In this document: positions 9,300-22,176 of the stretch, piece after piece
Layout: each line of letters starts with the position of its first letter
Numbering within the stretch: position 1 is the stretch's first letter
Assembly: GCF_019749375.1 (NCBI RefSeq)
Contig: NZ_JACWFE010000024.1
Span: 124,001 to 188,000, forward strand
Source of the DNA: Bacillus sp. S/N-304-OC-R1
Lineage (GTDB): Bacteria > Bacillota > Bacilli > Bacillales > Cytobacillaceae
Direction of reading: 5' to 3'
DNA: 64,000 nt
The notes under the pieces: model-generated
Seen by the model: the letters and a program-made list of their open reading frames with translations, nothing else
The model's database searches: none
What the model was told of the DNA's origin: nothing
Position numbers and translations under genes: made by a program

Positions 9300-10967
9300 C
9301 TAGATGCTTTCCTTTTTCGCTAATTCGATTGAAGCAGTGATGGATTGTTCTCGATGAAAGTTTTTAATAACCGCAAGCTCAAAAACCTCATTCAAATGGC
9401 TTACAGGAATAATGTTAATTCCGGTGATTTCATTTAAAATCGACTGCATATTCTCCTTAGGAATAATAACCGTTTTGGCACCAGCTTTTTTTGCAGCTTT
9501 GACCTTCGGATATACACCGCCAACCGGTTTAACATGCCCATGAATACTAATTTCACCAGTCATTGCAACCGTATGATCAATCGGGAATTTATAAATAGCT
9601 GAATAAATACCGGTTGCCATAGCAATTCCCGCTGAAGGGCCATCAATTGGAATGCCTCCTGGAAAATTCACATGAATATCATAATCGTTTGCCGGCACTC
9701 CCATGGACCGAAGAACCGTAATAACATTTTCAATAGAACCTCTTGCCATACTTTTTCTGCGGATCGATTTTCCTTGTCCTCCAATGCTTTCCTCTTCTAC
9801 AATCCCAGTAATATTTATACTTCCCTTTTCCTTTGCTGGAATTACCGTTACTTCAATTTCTAGGAGAGCACCTGAATTTGGACCATATACTGCTAAACCA
9901 TTTACCAAGCCGATTTCAGAATGATGGTTTATTTTTCTCTCCATTCTAGGCGATAATTGACTGGATTGGATGACCCATTCTAAATCTTCATCTTTTATGT
10001 AATTTCGATTCTCAGTAATAGCAAGTCCTGCTGCAATTTGAATTAGATTAACTGCCTCGCGGCCATTTTTTGCATAGGAGGCAAGGGTACTTAGCCCGTT
10101 TTCACTAATAGAAAGTTTAACTTTATCTGCTGCGTTTTTTGCTACTGCTGCAATTTCCTCTTCATCCAGCTCCCTGAAAAACACTTCCATACATCTTGAG
10201 CGAATAGCTGGAGGAATCTCACTTGGTGTTCTTGTTGTCGCTCCAATTAATCTAAAGTCAGCTGGCAACCCGTTTTTAAAAATATCATGAATATGACTTG
10301 GAATTTGCGTATTTTCCTCATTATAATATGCACTTTCCAAAAATACTTTCCGGTCCTCTAATACTTTTAATAATTTATTCATCTGGATAGGATGGAGCTC
10401 TCCAATTTCATCAATAAAAAGGACACCGCCATGTGCATTCGTAACAGCTCCTTGTTTCGGCTGAGGAATCCCCGCTTGTCCCATTGCTCCGGCACCTTGA
10501 TAAATAGGATCGTGAACAGAGCCGATAAGCGGGTCTGCAATGCCTCTTTCATCGAAACGGGCTGTCGTTGCATCCAGTTCAATAAATACAGAGGACTGTT
10601 TAAATGGAGATTTTGCTGTTTTTTTCGCTTCTTCCAGCACCAATCTAGCTGCTGCTGTTTTCCCAACTCCCGGCGGTCCATAAATAATAACATGCTGCGG
10701 ATTTGGACTGCATAAAGCTGCTTTTAACGATTTTATTCCATCCTCTTGGCCGACAATGTCTGTAAAGCTAGATGGACGAACTTTCTCTGCTAAAGGCTCA
10801 GTTAAAGAGATGGATCTCATCTTTTTTAATTGGTCCATTTCTTTTCTAGATTCTCTATCAATTGAGACTTTTTGTGTACGCTGATTTTTAAGCAAATTCC
10901 AGAAATAAAGACCAATCACGATACCAAAAAACAATTGAATAAATAAGGCGATCCCCGTCCAACTCAT
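9300..10967 (-). CDS. lonB: ATP-dependent protease LonB
   Basis: A 555-residue Lon-family protease lacking the large LAN domain. An N-terminal membrane segment (about 5-24) is followed by an AAA+ domain with Walker [10 protein letters not shown] and VLFIDEIGEL, then a protease domain with the serine in IDGPSAG and the lysine in the GGVYPKVKAAKKAG region. In B. subtilis LonB is expressed in the forespore under sigma-F; no such promoter was confirmed here. Start ATG at 10967 has GGAGG at 7 bases. Position between clpX and lonA matches B. subtilis. Confidence 0.96.
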   Translation of the reverse strand: MSWTGIALFIQLFFGIVIGLYFWNLLKNQRTQKVSIDRESRKEMDQLKKMRSISLTEPLAEKVRPSSFTDIVGQEDGIKSLKAALCSPNPQHVIIYGPPGVGKTAAARLVLEEAKKTAKSPFKQSSVFIELDATTARFDERGIADPLIGSVHDPIYQGAGAMGQAGIPQPKQGAVTNAHGGVLFIDEIGELHPIQMNKLLKVLEDRKVFLESAYYNEENTQIPSHIHDIFKNGLPADFRLIGATTRTPSEIPPAIRSRCMEVFFRELDEEEIAAVAKNAADKVKLSISENGLSTLASYAKNGREAVNLIQIAAGLAITENRNYIKDEDLEWVIQSSQLSPRMERKINHHSEIGLVNGLAVYGPNSGALLEIEVTVIPAKEKGSINITGIVEEESIGGQGKSIRRKSMARGSIENVITVLRSMGVPANDYDIHVNFPGGIPIDGPSAGIAMATGIYSAIYKFPIDHTVAMTGEISIHGHVKPVGGVYPKVKAAKKAGAKTVIIPKENMQSILNEITGINIIPVSHLNEVFELAVIKNFHREQSITASIELAKKESI

Positions 10968-11091
10968 ACTTTTCCCTCCTGCAATCTAGTTCTCGTTGAT
11001 ATATGCTAGTATCTCCCTGACTAGGTTGGAATAAACAAGAATTTCATGTAAAAAGCTGGAGGGATTTTCATAAAATATATGACTTTTTAAT

Positions 11092-11120
11092 CAAAAAAGC
11101 CAAACCATAAAGGCTTGGCT
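11092..11120 (-). terminator. clpX terminator
   Basis: AGCCAAGCC and GGTTTGGCT form a stem on the minus strand, followed by TTTTTTGAT, about nine bases past the clpX stop. Confidence 0.88.
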
Positions 11121-11128
11121 AATCTTCA

Positions 11129-12403
11129 TTATGCAGATGTTTTTGTTTCTTCTTTTACAATTGTACCGTCTTCAAGGATAAGTTTTGGTGATTTATTATC
11201 AGTAACTGTTTCCTTTGTAATGATACACTTTTTAATATCGTCGCGAGAAGGAAGATCAAACATAACATCGAGCATGATTCCTTCAATAATGGAACGAAGT
11301 CCACGTGCCCCTGTTTTACGCTCTATAGCCTTCTTCGCAATTTCAACTAGCGCTTCTTCCTCGAATTCAAGCTCTACATCATCAAGCTCAAGCATTTTTT
11401 GATATTGCTTTACTAATGCATTCTTTGGTTTTGTCAGAATTTCAATTAATGCTTCCTCATCAAGTAAGCCTAAGCTTGCAATGACCGGAAGACGTCCAAT
11501 AAATTCTGGAATTAATCCAAATTTCAAAAGATCCTCTGGTAGAACCTTAGTTAGTAATTCTTTTTGATCTACTTCAGTTTCTTTTGTTGTTGAACCAAAG
11601 CCAATGACCTTTTGGCCTAAACGGCGCTTAATGATTTGTTCAATTCCGTCAAACGCACCACCACAAATAAATAAAATATTGGTTGTGTCAATTTGAATGA
11701 ATTCTTGGTGCGGATGCTTTCTGCCGCCTTGAGGTGGAACACTTGCCACTGTTCCTTCTAGGATTTTTAATAATGCTTGCTGTACACCTTCTCCAGATAC
11801 ATCTCTTGTAATGGATGGGTTTTCAGACTTACGAGCCACTTTATCGATTTCATCAATATAGATAATGCCTTTTTCTGCTTTTTCAACATCATAATCAGCA
11901 GATTGAATAAGTTTTAATAAAATATTTTCAACATCTTCACCTACATAGCCCGCTTCTGTTAAGGAAGTAGCATCTGCAATTGCAAATGGCACATTTAAAA
12001 TACGCGCTAATGTTTGAGCAAGTAATGTTTTTCCGCTTCCTGTCGGTCCGATCATACAAATATTACTTTTGAAAAGCTCGACATCATCAATTTTGCTGTT
12101 GGAATTGATGCGCTTATAATGATTATATACTGCTACAGATAGTGATTTCTTTGCCTGATCTTGACCAATGACATATTCATCTAAAATGTCACGGATTTCA
12201 GATGGTTTGGGAACATCTTTAAACTCAACTTCTTCTTCAGTTCCAAGTTCCTCTTCCACAATTTCTGTGCAGAGCTCTATACACTCATCACATATATATA
12301 CACCTGGACCTGCAACAAGCTTGCGTACTTGGTCCTGAGTTTTTCCACAGAAAGAACATTTTAATTGTCCTTTTTCATCACTAAATTTAAACAAATCCTT
12401 CAC
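11129..12403 (-). CDS. clpX: ATP-dependent Clp protease, ATP-binding subunit ClpX
   Basis: A 424-residue AAA+ unfoldase partner of ClpP. The N-terminal zinc-binding domain has Cys16, Cys19, Cys38 and Cys41. Walker A is GPTGSGKT, Walker [10 protein letters not shown], and the ClpP-contacting IGF loop is visible in KVIGFGS. The length and all motifs are normal. It lies between tig and lonB as in B. subtilis but is separated from tig by about 440 bases and a terminator, so it is likely its own unit. Confidence 0.98.
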   Translation of the reverse strand: MKDLFKFSDEKGQLKCSFCGKTQDQVRKLVAGPGVYICDECIELCTEIVEEELGTEEEVEFKDVPKPSEIRDILDEYVIGQDQAKKSLSVAVYNHYKRINSNSKIDDVELFKSNICMIGPTGSGKTLLAQTLARILNVPFAIADATSLTEAGYVGEDVENILLKLIQSADYDVEKAEKGIIYIDEIDKVARKSENPSITRDVSGEGVQQALLKILEGTVASVPPQGGRKHPHQEFIQIDTTNILFICGGAFDGIEQIIKRRLGQKVIGFGSTTKETEVDQKELLTKVLPEDLLKFGLIPEFIGRLPVIASLGLLDEEALIEILTKPKNALVKQYQKMLELDDVELEFEEEALVEIAKKAIERKTGARGLRSIIEGIMLDVMFDLPSRDDIKKCIITKETVTDNKSPKLILEDGTIVKEETKTSA

Positions 12404-12538
12404 CCCTCGAAAAACTTCATATCATTTTAAATCTTTCGAATCATATACAAACAGTTACGTATTCTTATCTTTTTATATGTATTGCATTGTAACACATTTT
12501 CACAATGGACAGGAAATGAAAACACTTATAAACCAGTT

Positions 12539-12585
12539 GGCTCGACTTATGCTTGTCGCGGCAGGGCAGTCGGCTCCGCTTTTCT
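12539..12585 (+). repeat. Degenerate half-copy of the 126-bp intergenic repeat
   Basis: The stretch from GGCTCGACTTATGCTTGTCG to GGCTCCGCTTTTC resembles the right-hand part of the element at 17555-17806 (CCCGTCTTATGCTTGTCG to GGCGCTTCCGCTTTTC). It is shorter and diverged. The remaining sequence of the 440-base clpX-tig gap (12404-12842) shows AT-rich DNA with nothing else I recognise except the tig terminator. Confidence 0.6.
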
Positions 12586-12769
12586 TATATGTATGTCTGT
12601 TTGCATAGAGGATTCACATATTACTTAAAAAAATTATATTCCCAATAAACTAAGCTTAACCATTATTGATTAAATTAAATCGGTAGAAATTACCTAAATC
12701 ACTCATATGTAAATAAAAAGAAGTGTCACCGCGGTTGAAATTTTTATGTATGTATGAAAGTTTATTGTA

Positions 12770-12801
12770 TAAAACAAGGCACGATAAACTCGCGCCTTGT
12801 T
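12770..12801 (-). terminator. tig terminator
   Basis: AACAAGGCGCGA and TCGTGCCTTGTT pair on the minus strand with one mismatch, followed by TTAT, about 40 bases past the tig stop. Confidence 0.8.
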
Positions 12802-12842
12802 CATTTATGTTTTCTTAATATGGTTTTTCAACTAAAAAGATA

Positions 12843-14126
12843 TTAGATAGTTTTGCTGTTTTCAACTAGGAAATCAACAGCTTTTTTAATTTGAAGATCA
12901 GCTTTAAGGCCTTCTAAGCTTCCTAGAGCTTTTTGAATGCTTTCTACTGACATGTTGTACATTTCAGCCATTTTGTTAAGCTCAGCAGTTACTTCTTCAT
13001 CTGTTACTTCGATGTTTTCAGCTTTCGCAATTGCTTCAAGAGTTAAGTTAACACGTACGCGATTTTCAGCTTCTTCTTTCATTTGACCGCGTAATGCATC
13101 TTTATCTTGACCTGAGAATTGGAAGTAAAGATCAAGGTTCATTCCTTGCATTTGCAGACGCTGATCGAACTCATTCACCATACGATCAAGTTCTGTATCA
13201 ATCATAGCTTCAGGAAGATCGATTTCAGCATTCTTTGTAGCTTTTTCAACTACAGTATCTTGAACAAAATGCTCTGCTTCATGCTTTTTGCTTTCTTCTA
13301 AGCGTGCTTTGATTTTTTCTTTAAGAGCATCTAAAGATTCAACTTCTTCATCTACTTCTTTAGCAAACTCATCATCTAGAGCTGGAAGTTCTTTTGTTTT
13401 GATTTCGTGAACAGTTACTTTGAATACTGCAGGCTTGCCAGCTAGTTCAGCAGCATGATATTCTTCTGGGAATGTTACTTCAACATCCTTTGCTTCTCCA
13501 GCTGCAGTACCAACTAATTGCTCTTCGAATCCTGGAATGAATTGACCAGAACCAAGTTCAAGAGAGTAGTTTTCAGCCTTTCCGCCTTCAAATGCTTCCC
13601 CATCAACAAAACCTTCAAAGTCTAGAACAACTGTATCGCCATTTTCAGCTTTGCCTTCTTCTTTCACAACTAGCTCAGCTTGTTTTGCTTGCATAGATGT
13701 AAGCTCGTTGTTAACATCTTCTTCTGTTACTTCTGTTTCGAATTTTTCTACTTCAATACCTTTATATTCGCCAAGCTTTACTTCTGGCTTTAAAGTAACC
13801 TTTGCAGTAAAAATAAAGCTCTTGCCCTTTTCGATTTGCTCTACATCGATTTCTGGACGATCTACTGGCTCAATACCAGTTTCTTCAATTGCACTTGCAT
13901 ATGCTTCAGGCAGTAAGAAATCAACTGCATCTTGGTAAAGTGCTTCTACACCAAAACGCTTTTCAAACATGCCACGAGGCATTTTCCCTTTACGGAAACC
14001 AGGAACATTAATTTGTTTAACTACCTTTTTGAATGCAGCGTCTAAACCTTCGTTTACTTTTTCTGCATCTACTTCAACTGTAAGAACACCAAGGTTCCCT
14101 TCTAGCTTTTCAAATTTAGCAGACAT
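12843..14126 (-). CDS. tig: Trigger factor
   Basis: A 427-residue ribosome-associated chaperone and peptidyl-prolyl isomerase. The ribosome-docking signature GFRKGKMPR is in the N-domain, the FKBP-like domain runs from about [12 protein letters not shown] to [17 protein letters not shown], and the C-terminal helical cradle follows. I chose ATG at 14126 ([10 protein letters not shown]), seven or so bases after GGAGGG; an ORF extends 25 codons further but without a ribosome site. Position upstream of clpX is conserved. Confidence 0.97.
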   Translation of the reverse strand: MSAKFEKLEGNLGVLTVEVDAEKVNEGLDAAFKKVVKQINVPGFRKGKMPRGMFEKRFGVEALYQDAVDFLLPEAYASAIEETGIEPVDRPEIDVEQIEKGKSFIFTAKVTLKPEVKLGEYKGIEVEKFETEVTEEDVNNELTSMQAKQAELVVKEEGKAENGDTVVLDFEGFVDGEAFEGGKAENYSLELGSGQFIPGFEEQLVGTAAGEAKDVEVTFPEEYHAAELAGKPAVFKVTVHEIKTKELPALDDEFAKEVDEEVESLDALKEKIKARLEESKKHEAEHFVQDTVVEKATKNAEIDLPEAMIDTELDRMVNEFDQRLQMQGMNLDLYFQFSGQDKDALRGQMKEEAENRVRVNLTLEAIAKAENIEVTDEEVTAELNKMAEMYNMSVESIQKALGSLEGLKADLQIKKAVDFLVENSKTI

Positions 14127-14288
14127 ATAATTATTTCCCTCCAAAAAATCTATTGTCATTTCATTCGTAACGAATTGGTATTGATACAGCTCGTTTTCCA
14201 AGCATTATCATTTTTTTACACAATAAATACCATTTACATATACAACCATTATATTATAACATACAGGCCCAAGCTTTCAACAATGAAG

Positions 14289-15317
14289 CTAATAATTTGA
14301 GGATGAAATTTCTTCTATTTTCATTAAAAAAGCCTCTGCTTCACTAATTTCTTTTTCTTGCACGTTATACCTTTTGGAGAGCTCTCTCTTTGATTGTTGA
14401 ACGCCATGATAACTTGCAGCAAGACTGTGGTATGCCGCACTCCAAACCTCTTCAGAAAAAGGCTTGAGCTTAAATGGATACAAAATAAATAAATGCCTCT
14501 CTATCAAACTTTTTATGTGATTATAAAAGATTGGATCTTCATGTTCTAATTCATTTCTGACGATTTCAAGCAATTTAATTATTTGCTCGTTATTATGAAC
14601 ATCCTCAAGTTTTGATGGAATAACAGACATCTTTTCACCAAGCTTTTGTACGATAGTTTTTTTATCATACTCATGTTGGGTTAACACATTCAGAAGCATC
14701 GTTTTAAAAAAAGGCTCGCCTTCACTACATTCTAAATATGTCAGTATCTCATTCATAAAAGGTCTAATATTTCTTTTCATAAGCCCTGTAGCCATTTGAA
14801 TTTGCTCATGCTGATCATGGATGGAAAATAGGTCTATCTCCATATTCAGAGATTCCTCTTCATGAATGTTCTCCTTTTCATCCTCGGGTGCTGATTCAGC
14901 CATTCTTTTGCTAAACTGAAGCATCCGGGTAAAATGCTCCATTTTATCGAAAGGTATTTCTTTTTCTTCTATTAATACTTCAATGGTTTTTACAATTTCG
15001 TCATATTGATGCAATTGCACAAGAATCATTAAGTATAAATCAATAATTTGAATATAGTCCCCAAGGCCCTTTTGGAGCATACAGTTTGCGAATTCCTTTG
15101 CTTTTAATAATTGCCCCGATTCAAAATAAGCAAGGACTAGTCCTATATGTATTTCTTCATTTTCTTGTTCTAACTTCATTGCCTCTTCAAGATAATCAAT
15201 AGCCTCTCGAAACCTCTTATTCTGTAAGCTTTCAAGTCCTTTTTCCATGAGTCTTTTTTCCAGATCGGGAAAAAGAATAATTTTTTCGTTCAGTTTTTTC
15301 CGATCTTTTTTCTTCAT
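14289..15317 (-). CDS. ysoA: TPR-repeat protein of the YsoA type
   Basis: A 342-residue soluble protein with tetratricopeptide-like helices near the N-terminus (about 15-120, including LEEAMKLEQENEEIHIGLVLAYFE read across two helices) and an acidic helical remainder. It sits between leuD and tig, the exact position of ysoA in B. subtilis, which is the main reason for the symbol. No catalytic motif is visible; function unknown. It has its own gap on both sides and follows the leu terminator. Confidence 0.8.
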   Translation of the reverse strand: MKKKDRKKLNEKIILFPDLEKRLMEKGLESLQNKRFREAIDYLEEAMKLEQENEEIHIGLVLAYFESGQLLKAKEFANCMLQKGLGDYIQIIDLYLMILVQLHQYDEIVKTIEVLIEEKEIPFDKMEHFTRMLQFSKRMAESAPEDEKENIHEEESLNMEIDLFSIHDQHEQIQMATGLMKRNIRPFMNEILTYLECSEGEPFFKTMLLNVLTQHEYDKKTIVQKLGEKMSVIPSKLEDVHNNEQIIKLLEIVRNELEHEDPIFYNHIKSLIERHLFILYPFKLKPFSEEVWSAAYHSLAASYHGVQQSKRELSKRYNVQEKEISEAEAFLMKIEEISSSNY

Positions 15318-15382
15318 AATTTGTCACGCCACTTTTCATTTTGTTATTTTGAAGTTAGTGTAGCATGCTTAAAATGAAAAAA

Positions 15383-15416
15383 CAAAAAGATTCACAGAAA
15401 GAAGACTGTGAATCTT
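15383..15416 (-). terminator. Terminator of the ilv-leu operon
   Basis: AAGATTCACAG and CTGTGAATCTT form a perfect 11-base stem, followed by TTTTGTTTTTT, seven bases past the leuD stop. Confidence 0.92.
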
Positions 15417-15423
15417 ATGTTTT

Positions 15424-16017
15424 TTACTGAACAAGCTCCTTCGACTTTTCATACTCAGAAATTTTTTCATCCAGCTGAAGTGTAATTTCAATTTCATCCC
15501 AGCCGTTCATCAGCATCGTTTTCCAGTATGTATTTACCGGAAATTTAGTAGTGAAGCCTTTTTCATCAGATACCGTCTCTTGTTCCAAATCAATTTTCAA
15601 CTCGTATGGCTGATTTTTGGCTTGCTCTAATAAATAAGAAACTTCTTCTGCTTTCAATTCAATAGGAAGTATTCCATTTTTCAAGCAGTTTTGATGAAAA
15701 ATATCTGCAAAGGAAGGTGCGATCAATACTTTAAAGCCAAAGTCCATTAACGCCCAAGGTGCATGTTCCCTAGATGATCCACAACCAAAGTTTTCATTGG
15801 CAATTAAAACTGAAGCTCCCTGATTTTCCGGACGGTTCAATTCGAATTCCGGGTTAGGCTCTCCGTCTTTAGTGAACCGCCAGTCATAGAATAGAAACTC
15901 TCCAAAACCAGTTTTTTCAATTCGTTTTAAAAATTGCTTTGGTATAATTTGATCTGTATCAACGTTTGCACGGTCAAACGCAATTGCTTTTCCTTGTAAA
16001 ACTTTAAAACCACTCAT
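15424..16017 (-). CDS. leuD: 3-isopropylmalate dehydratase small subunit
   Basis: A 197-residue aconitase-type swivel domain. The family motif NFGCGSSREHAPWAL is visible. With LeuC it isomerises 2-isopropylmalate to 3-isopropylmalate in leucine synthesis. It starts 14 bases after leuC and is the last gene of the operon before a strong terminator. Confidence 0.97.
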   Translation of the reverse strand: MSGFKVLQGKAIAFDRANVDTDQIIPKQFLKRIEKTGFGEFLFYDWRFTKDGEPNPEFELNRPENQGASVLIANENFGCGSSREHAPWALMDFGFKVLIAPSFADIFHQNCLKNGILPIELKAEEVSYLLEQAKNQPYELKIDLEQETVSDEKGFTTKFPVNTYWKTMLMNGWDEIEITLQLDEKISEYEKSKELVQ

Positions 16018-16031
16018 TCGATTTCCCTCCC

Positions 16032-17447
16032 CTATTGAACTGTATCAGCCGTAATTAATGACGTAACATCTACAAATCTTCCATAAATAGCTGCAGCTGA
16101 TGCCATCAGGGGACTGACTAAATGCGTTCTAGCTCCAGACCCTTGGCGTCCCTCAAAGTTTCGATTGGATGTTGAAGCACAATGCTCCCCACTTGGAACG
16201 ATATCATTATTCATGCTTAAACACATACTGCAGCCTGAGTCTCTCCATTCAAAACCAGCTTGTTTGAAAATGATATCTAACCCTTCAGCTTCTGCCTGCT
16301 TCTTTACTTGCTGTGATCCAGGAACGACCAGCGCTCTAACATTTGGATGTACTATCTTTCCTTTAGCAATGCTAGCAGCTTGGCGCAAATCCTCTATTCT
16401 CGAATTTGTGCAGGAACCGATAAAGACATGCTGAATTTCAATATCTTCAATCTTCTGGCCTTCTTCTAATCCCATATAATCTAATGCACGTAGTAGTGAT
16501 TTCTTGTCAATTTCAGTTTGACAATCATTGATTGTTGGAATTTGATCAGATACTTTTGACGTCATCGCAGGGTTTGTTCCCCAGCTTACCATTGGGGCAA
16601 TATCGCTTGCATCAATAAAAATTTCGCGGTCATATTGAGCATCAGAATCTGAAACTAATTCCTTCCATTCTTCAACAGCATTTGCAAAGTCATCGCCCTT
16701 CGGTGCGTATCTTCTTCCTTGAATATAATTAAAGGTAATTTCATCAGGACTAACTAAACCAGCTCGTGCTCCACCCTCAATGGACATATTACAAATGGTC
16801 ATTCTTTCTTCCATTGTCATTCTTCTAATGGTATCGCCACAATATTCAATGATGTGACCTGTTCCAAAATCAAAGCCGTTTTTAGCTAAAATGTATAAAA
16901 TAACATCCTTAGCCGTTACACCCGTTTTAAGTTCACCGTTAATTTCGATTTTTAATGTTTTCGGCTTTGCTCTCCAGATTGATTGTGTTGCCAAAACATG
17001 CTCAACCTCACTTGTCCCAATCCCAAACGCAATAGATCCAAAGGCACCATGTGTAGAAGTATGGCTATCGCCGCAAACAACCGTCATACCTGGCTGTGTT
17101 AAACCAAGCTCTGGTCCTATTACATGAACAATTCCTTGATCTGGACTATCGATACCTGCTAATTCAATCCCAAACTCGAGACAGTTCTTTTCTAGTGTTG
17201 ACATTTGATTTAATGCAACTTCATCCTTAATTTCATATCGATTGTCTGTCGGAATATTATGGTCAACAGTTGCAAAAGTCCGATCTGGTCTTCTTACCTT
17301 CCGATTTTTCATTCTTAATCCTGAAAATGCCTGCGGAGATGTAACCTCATGGACTAAATGAAGGTCAATATATAGTAAATCTGGCTTCCCTTCTTCCTGA
17401 TGGACAATATGTTTTTCCCAAATCTTTTCAATAATTGATTTCCCCAT
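16032..17447 (-). CDS. leuC: 3-isopropylmalate dehydratase large subunit
   Basis: A 471-residue aconitase-superfamily subunit that holds the 4Fe-4S cluster. Cluster ligands are visible in GSCTNSR and SGCSMCL; the substrate-loop motif [14 protein letters not shown] is also present. Normal length. It is separated from leuB by 374 bases that carry a tandem repeat and a terminator-like hairpin, unlike the tight spacing elsewhere in the operon, so its expression relative to leuB may differ. Confidence 0.97.
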   Translation of the reverse strand: MGKSIIEKIWEKHIVHQEEGKPDLLYIDLHLVHEVTSPQAFSGLRMKNRKVRRPDRTFATVDHNIPTDNRYEIKDEVALNQMSTLEKNCLEFGIELAGIDSPDQGIVHVIGPELGLTQPGMTVVCGDSHTSTHGAFGSIAFGIGTSEVEHVLATQSIWRAKPKTLKIEINGELKTGVTAKDVILYILAKNGFDFGTGHIIEYCGDTIRRMTMEERMTICNMSIEGGARAGLVSPDEITFNYIQGRRYAPKGDDFANAVEEWKELVSDSDAQYDREIFIDASDIAPMVSWGTNPAMTSKVSDQIPTINDCQTEIDKKSLLRALDYMGLEEGQKIEDIEIQHVFIGSCTNSRIEDLRQAASIAKGKIVHPNVRALVVPGSQQVKKQAEAEGLDIIFKQAGFEWRDSGCSMCLSMNNDIVPSGEHCASTSNRNFEGRQGSGARTHLVSPLMASAAAIYGRFVDVTSLITADTVQ

Positions 17448-17520
17448 ATTATTCTCTCCCTTCTACTAAATGTTCCAGCTCAATATATGTTCAAACATTA
17501 AATGTATTATTGTCATTTTT

Positions 17521-17549
17521 AAAAAGAACACGACCATTTCAGGTCGTGT
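17521..17549 (-). terminator. Terminator-like hairpin between leuB and leuC
   Basis: On the minus strand ACACGACC and GGTCGTGT form a perfect eight-base stem with a six-base loop, followed by TCTTTTTAAAAA. This is a plausible intrinsic terminator or RNA-processing barrier in the middle of the ilv-leu operon, 74 bases before the leuC start. Confidence 0.7.
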
Positions 17550-17554
17550 CACAC

Positions 17555-17824
17555 GGCGCTTCCGCTTTTCCATTTGTCTAGCTCCTGCACCTAGGGGCTC
17601 TAGGTCATAAGCCGTTCCAGCAAGAAGGTTAAAGGACAACCTTCTCACTGGCCCGTCTTATGCTTGTCGCCCCTGATCAAGGCGCTTCCGCTTTTCTATT
17701 TGTCTAGCTCCTGCGCCTAGGGGCTCTAGGTCATAAGCCGCTCCAGCAAGAAGGTTAAAGGACAACCTTCTCACTGGCCCGTCTTATGCTTGTCGCCCCT
17801 GACCAAGGCGCTTCCGCTTTTCTA
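17555..17824 (+). repeat. 126-bp intergenic repeat, two tandem copies plus 18 bases
   Basis: Copy A is 17555-17680 and copy B 17681-17806; they are nearly identical. A further GGCGCTTCCGCTTTTC remnant at 17807-17824 runs into the leuB stop codon (17822-17824). Each unit reads GTCTAGCTCCTG..., GGTCATAAGCC, ... GTCTTATGCTTGTCG. Related copies lie at 12539, 42888 and 44496. Such elements are abundant in Bacillus-type genomes by my recollection; no coding function is apparent. Confidence 0.92.
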
Positions 17825-18934
17825 TGCATAAGCTCCCATAATGTTTAGGATTGCTTCGTTGTCAAGTAAGGTTGCCTTGACTTGTTCTACCATTTCAGTA
17901 GTTGAGACACGCTTCTTGCCTGCTGACATAATATCAGGAGTACGATAGCCTGAATCAAGAACTTGATTAACCGCATGTTCAATCGCTTCAGCTTCTCTAT
18001 GCAAATCGAAAGATATACGAAGCATCATTGCTGCTGATAGAATCGTAGCTAATGGATTTGCAAGATTTTTCCCTTCAATATCGGGTGCAGAGCCATGAAT
18101 TGGTTCAAATAAATAAGGACCTTCTTCTGATAAACTTGCAGAAGGCAGCATTCCTAATGATCCTGTTAAGACAGATGCTTCATCACTTAAAATATCACCA
18201 AATAGATTCTCTGTGACAACCACGTCAAACTGGGTTGGTTTTCTAATAAGCTGCATGGCTGCATTATCAACTAGCATGTGTTCAAGAACAACCTCCGGAT
18301 AATCCTTTGCAACTTCTTCAGCCACTTCTCTCCACATTCTGCTTGACTCGAGCACATTAGCCTTATCGACTGAAGTCACTTTGCCGTTACGTGTCTTGGC
18401 AAGCTCAAAAGCAAGTTTAATGACTCTTGTCATTTCTGCTCTTTTATAAAATAAAGTATCTACTACAGCATCTTCGCCATCACGAGTTGTGCGTTCACTC
18501 GGTTTACCGAAGTACAAGCCGCCTGTTAATTCCCGAACCATTAACATATCTACGCCTTCGATGACTTCCCTCTTAAGCGAAGAAGAATCTGCAAGACTTT
18601 GATAATAGGCAGTTGGCCGTAAGTTTGCATATAAATTTAAATCTTTACGAATCTTTAAAAGCCCGCGTTCGGGACGGAGGTGGGGTGGCTGACTTTCCCA
18701 TTTAGGTCCGCCAACTGCCCCAAGCAAAACCGCATCGCTCTGTTTACAAAGTTCAACTGTTTCATCGGGCAGAGGGGTACCAACCGTATCAATTGCTTCT
18801 CCACCTATTTTTCCATATTGGAAAACAAACTGGTGGCCGAAACGCTCTCCTACAGCCTGTAAAACTTCAATTGCTCCTTTTACAACCTCTTTGCCGATTC
18901 CATCTCCTGGCAGTACAGCGATACGCTTTTCCAT
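17822..18934 (-). CDS. leuB: 3-isopropylmalate dehydrogenase
   Basis: A 370-residue NAD-dependent decarboxylating dehydrogenase of leucine synthesis. Visible motifs are LPGDGIGKEV at the N-terminus, VRELTGGLYFG, and the family signature in NLFGDILSDEASVLTGSLGMLPSASL read across two stretches, followed by PIHGSAPDI. The TAG stop coincides with the edge of a repeat element, so the last codons may have been changed when the repeat arrived; the C-terminus still has a normal length. Confidence 0.97.
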   Translation of the reverse strand: MEKRIAVLPGDGIGKEVVKGAIEVLQAVGERFGHQFVFQYGKIGGEAIDTVGTPLPDETVELCKQSDAVLLGAVGGPKWESQPPHLRPERGLLKIRKDLNLYANLRPTAYYQSLADSSSLKREVIEGVDMLMVRELTGGLYFGKPSERTTRDGEDAVVDTLFYKRAEMTRVIKLAFELAKTRNGKVTSVDKANVLESSRMWREVAEEVAKDYPEVVLEHMLVDNAAMQLIRKPTQFDVVVTENLFGDILSDEASVLTGSLGMLPSASLSEEGPYLFEPIHGSAPDIEGKNLANPLATILSAAMMLRISFDLHREAEAIEHAVNQVLDSGYRTPDIMSAGKKRVSTTEMVEQVKATLLDNEAILNIMGAYA

Positions 18935-19020
18935 TACTATCCCTCCGTTTTTTTCATTATGAGCAGTTCTTGATGTATGAAAGAAATTAAAAGTAATTTA
19001 AAATGATTCATTCAATTTAA

Positions 19021-21595
<2,575 letters not shown>

Positions 21596-21657
21596 TTATT
21601 TTTTTATTTTGAATTTTCCGGTTATTATTAGGCTAATTTGTTGAAAAACGCCTATTT

Positions 21658-22176
21658 CTAAACGATAGAGATCGTTTTTGGTTCCTTTGATGAACGCTGT
21701 GTTCCTCTCGGGAAAGCCGTTGATCCAGTTCTTGCAAGCTCTTTAATGCCATATGGCTTAATTAATTCGATGAAGGCTTCAATTTTTTCTGATTCGCCAG
21801 TAATTTGGATAACTAAGCTGTCCTTGCCAACATCAATAACGTTTGCGCGAAATGGTTCGATCAGTGCATAAATTTCACTTCTTGTTTGCGGAGTTGACAG
21901 AACTTTAATTAATGCCAATTCTCTCGCAACAATCGCTTGGTCACTAATATCCATTACTTTTAGAACGTCAATTTGTTTGTTTAGCTGTTTCGTGATCTGT
22001 TCTGCTTCGCGATCACTTTCTACATGAACGACACATGTAATTCTTGATACACCATCATGTTCTGTAAGGCCGACCGAAATACTTTCAATATTAAAGTTTC
22101 GCTTTGAGAAAAGATTAGTAATTCGGTTTAATACTCCTGGACGATTTAATACTGTCATGCTTATTGTTCTTTTCAA
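21658..22176 (-). CDS. ilvN: Acetolactate synthase small (regulatory) subunit
   Basis: A 172-residue ACT-domain protein starting [19 protein letters not shown], with NIESISVG and the second ACT-like domain after residue 80. It activates IlvB and confers valine feedback inhibition. Its ATG overlaps the ilvB stop by four bases. The name ilvH is also used for this gene. Confidence 0.96.
   Translation of the reverse strand: MKRTISMTVLNRPGVLNRITNLFSKRNFNIESISVGLTEHDGVSRITCVVHVESDREAEQITKQLNKQIDVLKVMDISDQAIVARELALIKVLSTPQTRSEIYALIEPFRANVIDVGKDSLVIQITGESEKIEAFIELIKPYGIKELARTGSTAFPRGTQRSSKEPKTISIV

Noticed and set aside
17466..17648. Minus-strand open frame of 60 codons between leuC and leuB
   Set aside because: It consists of repeat and hairpin sequence and has no protein-like features.
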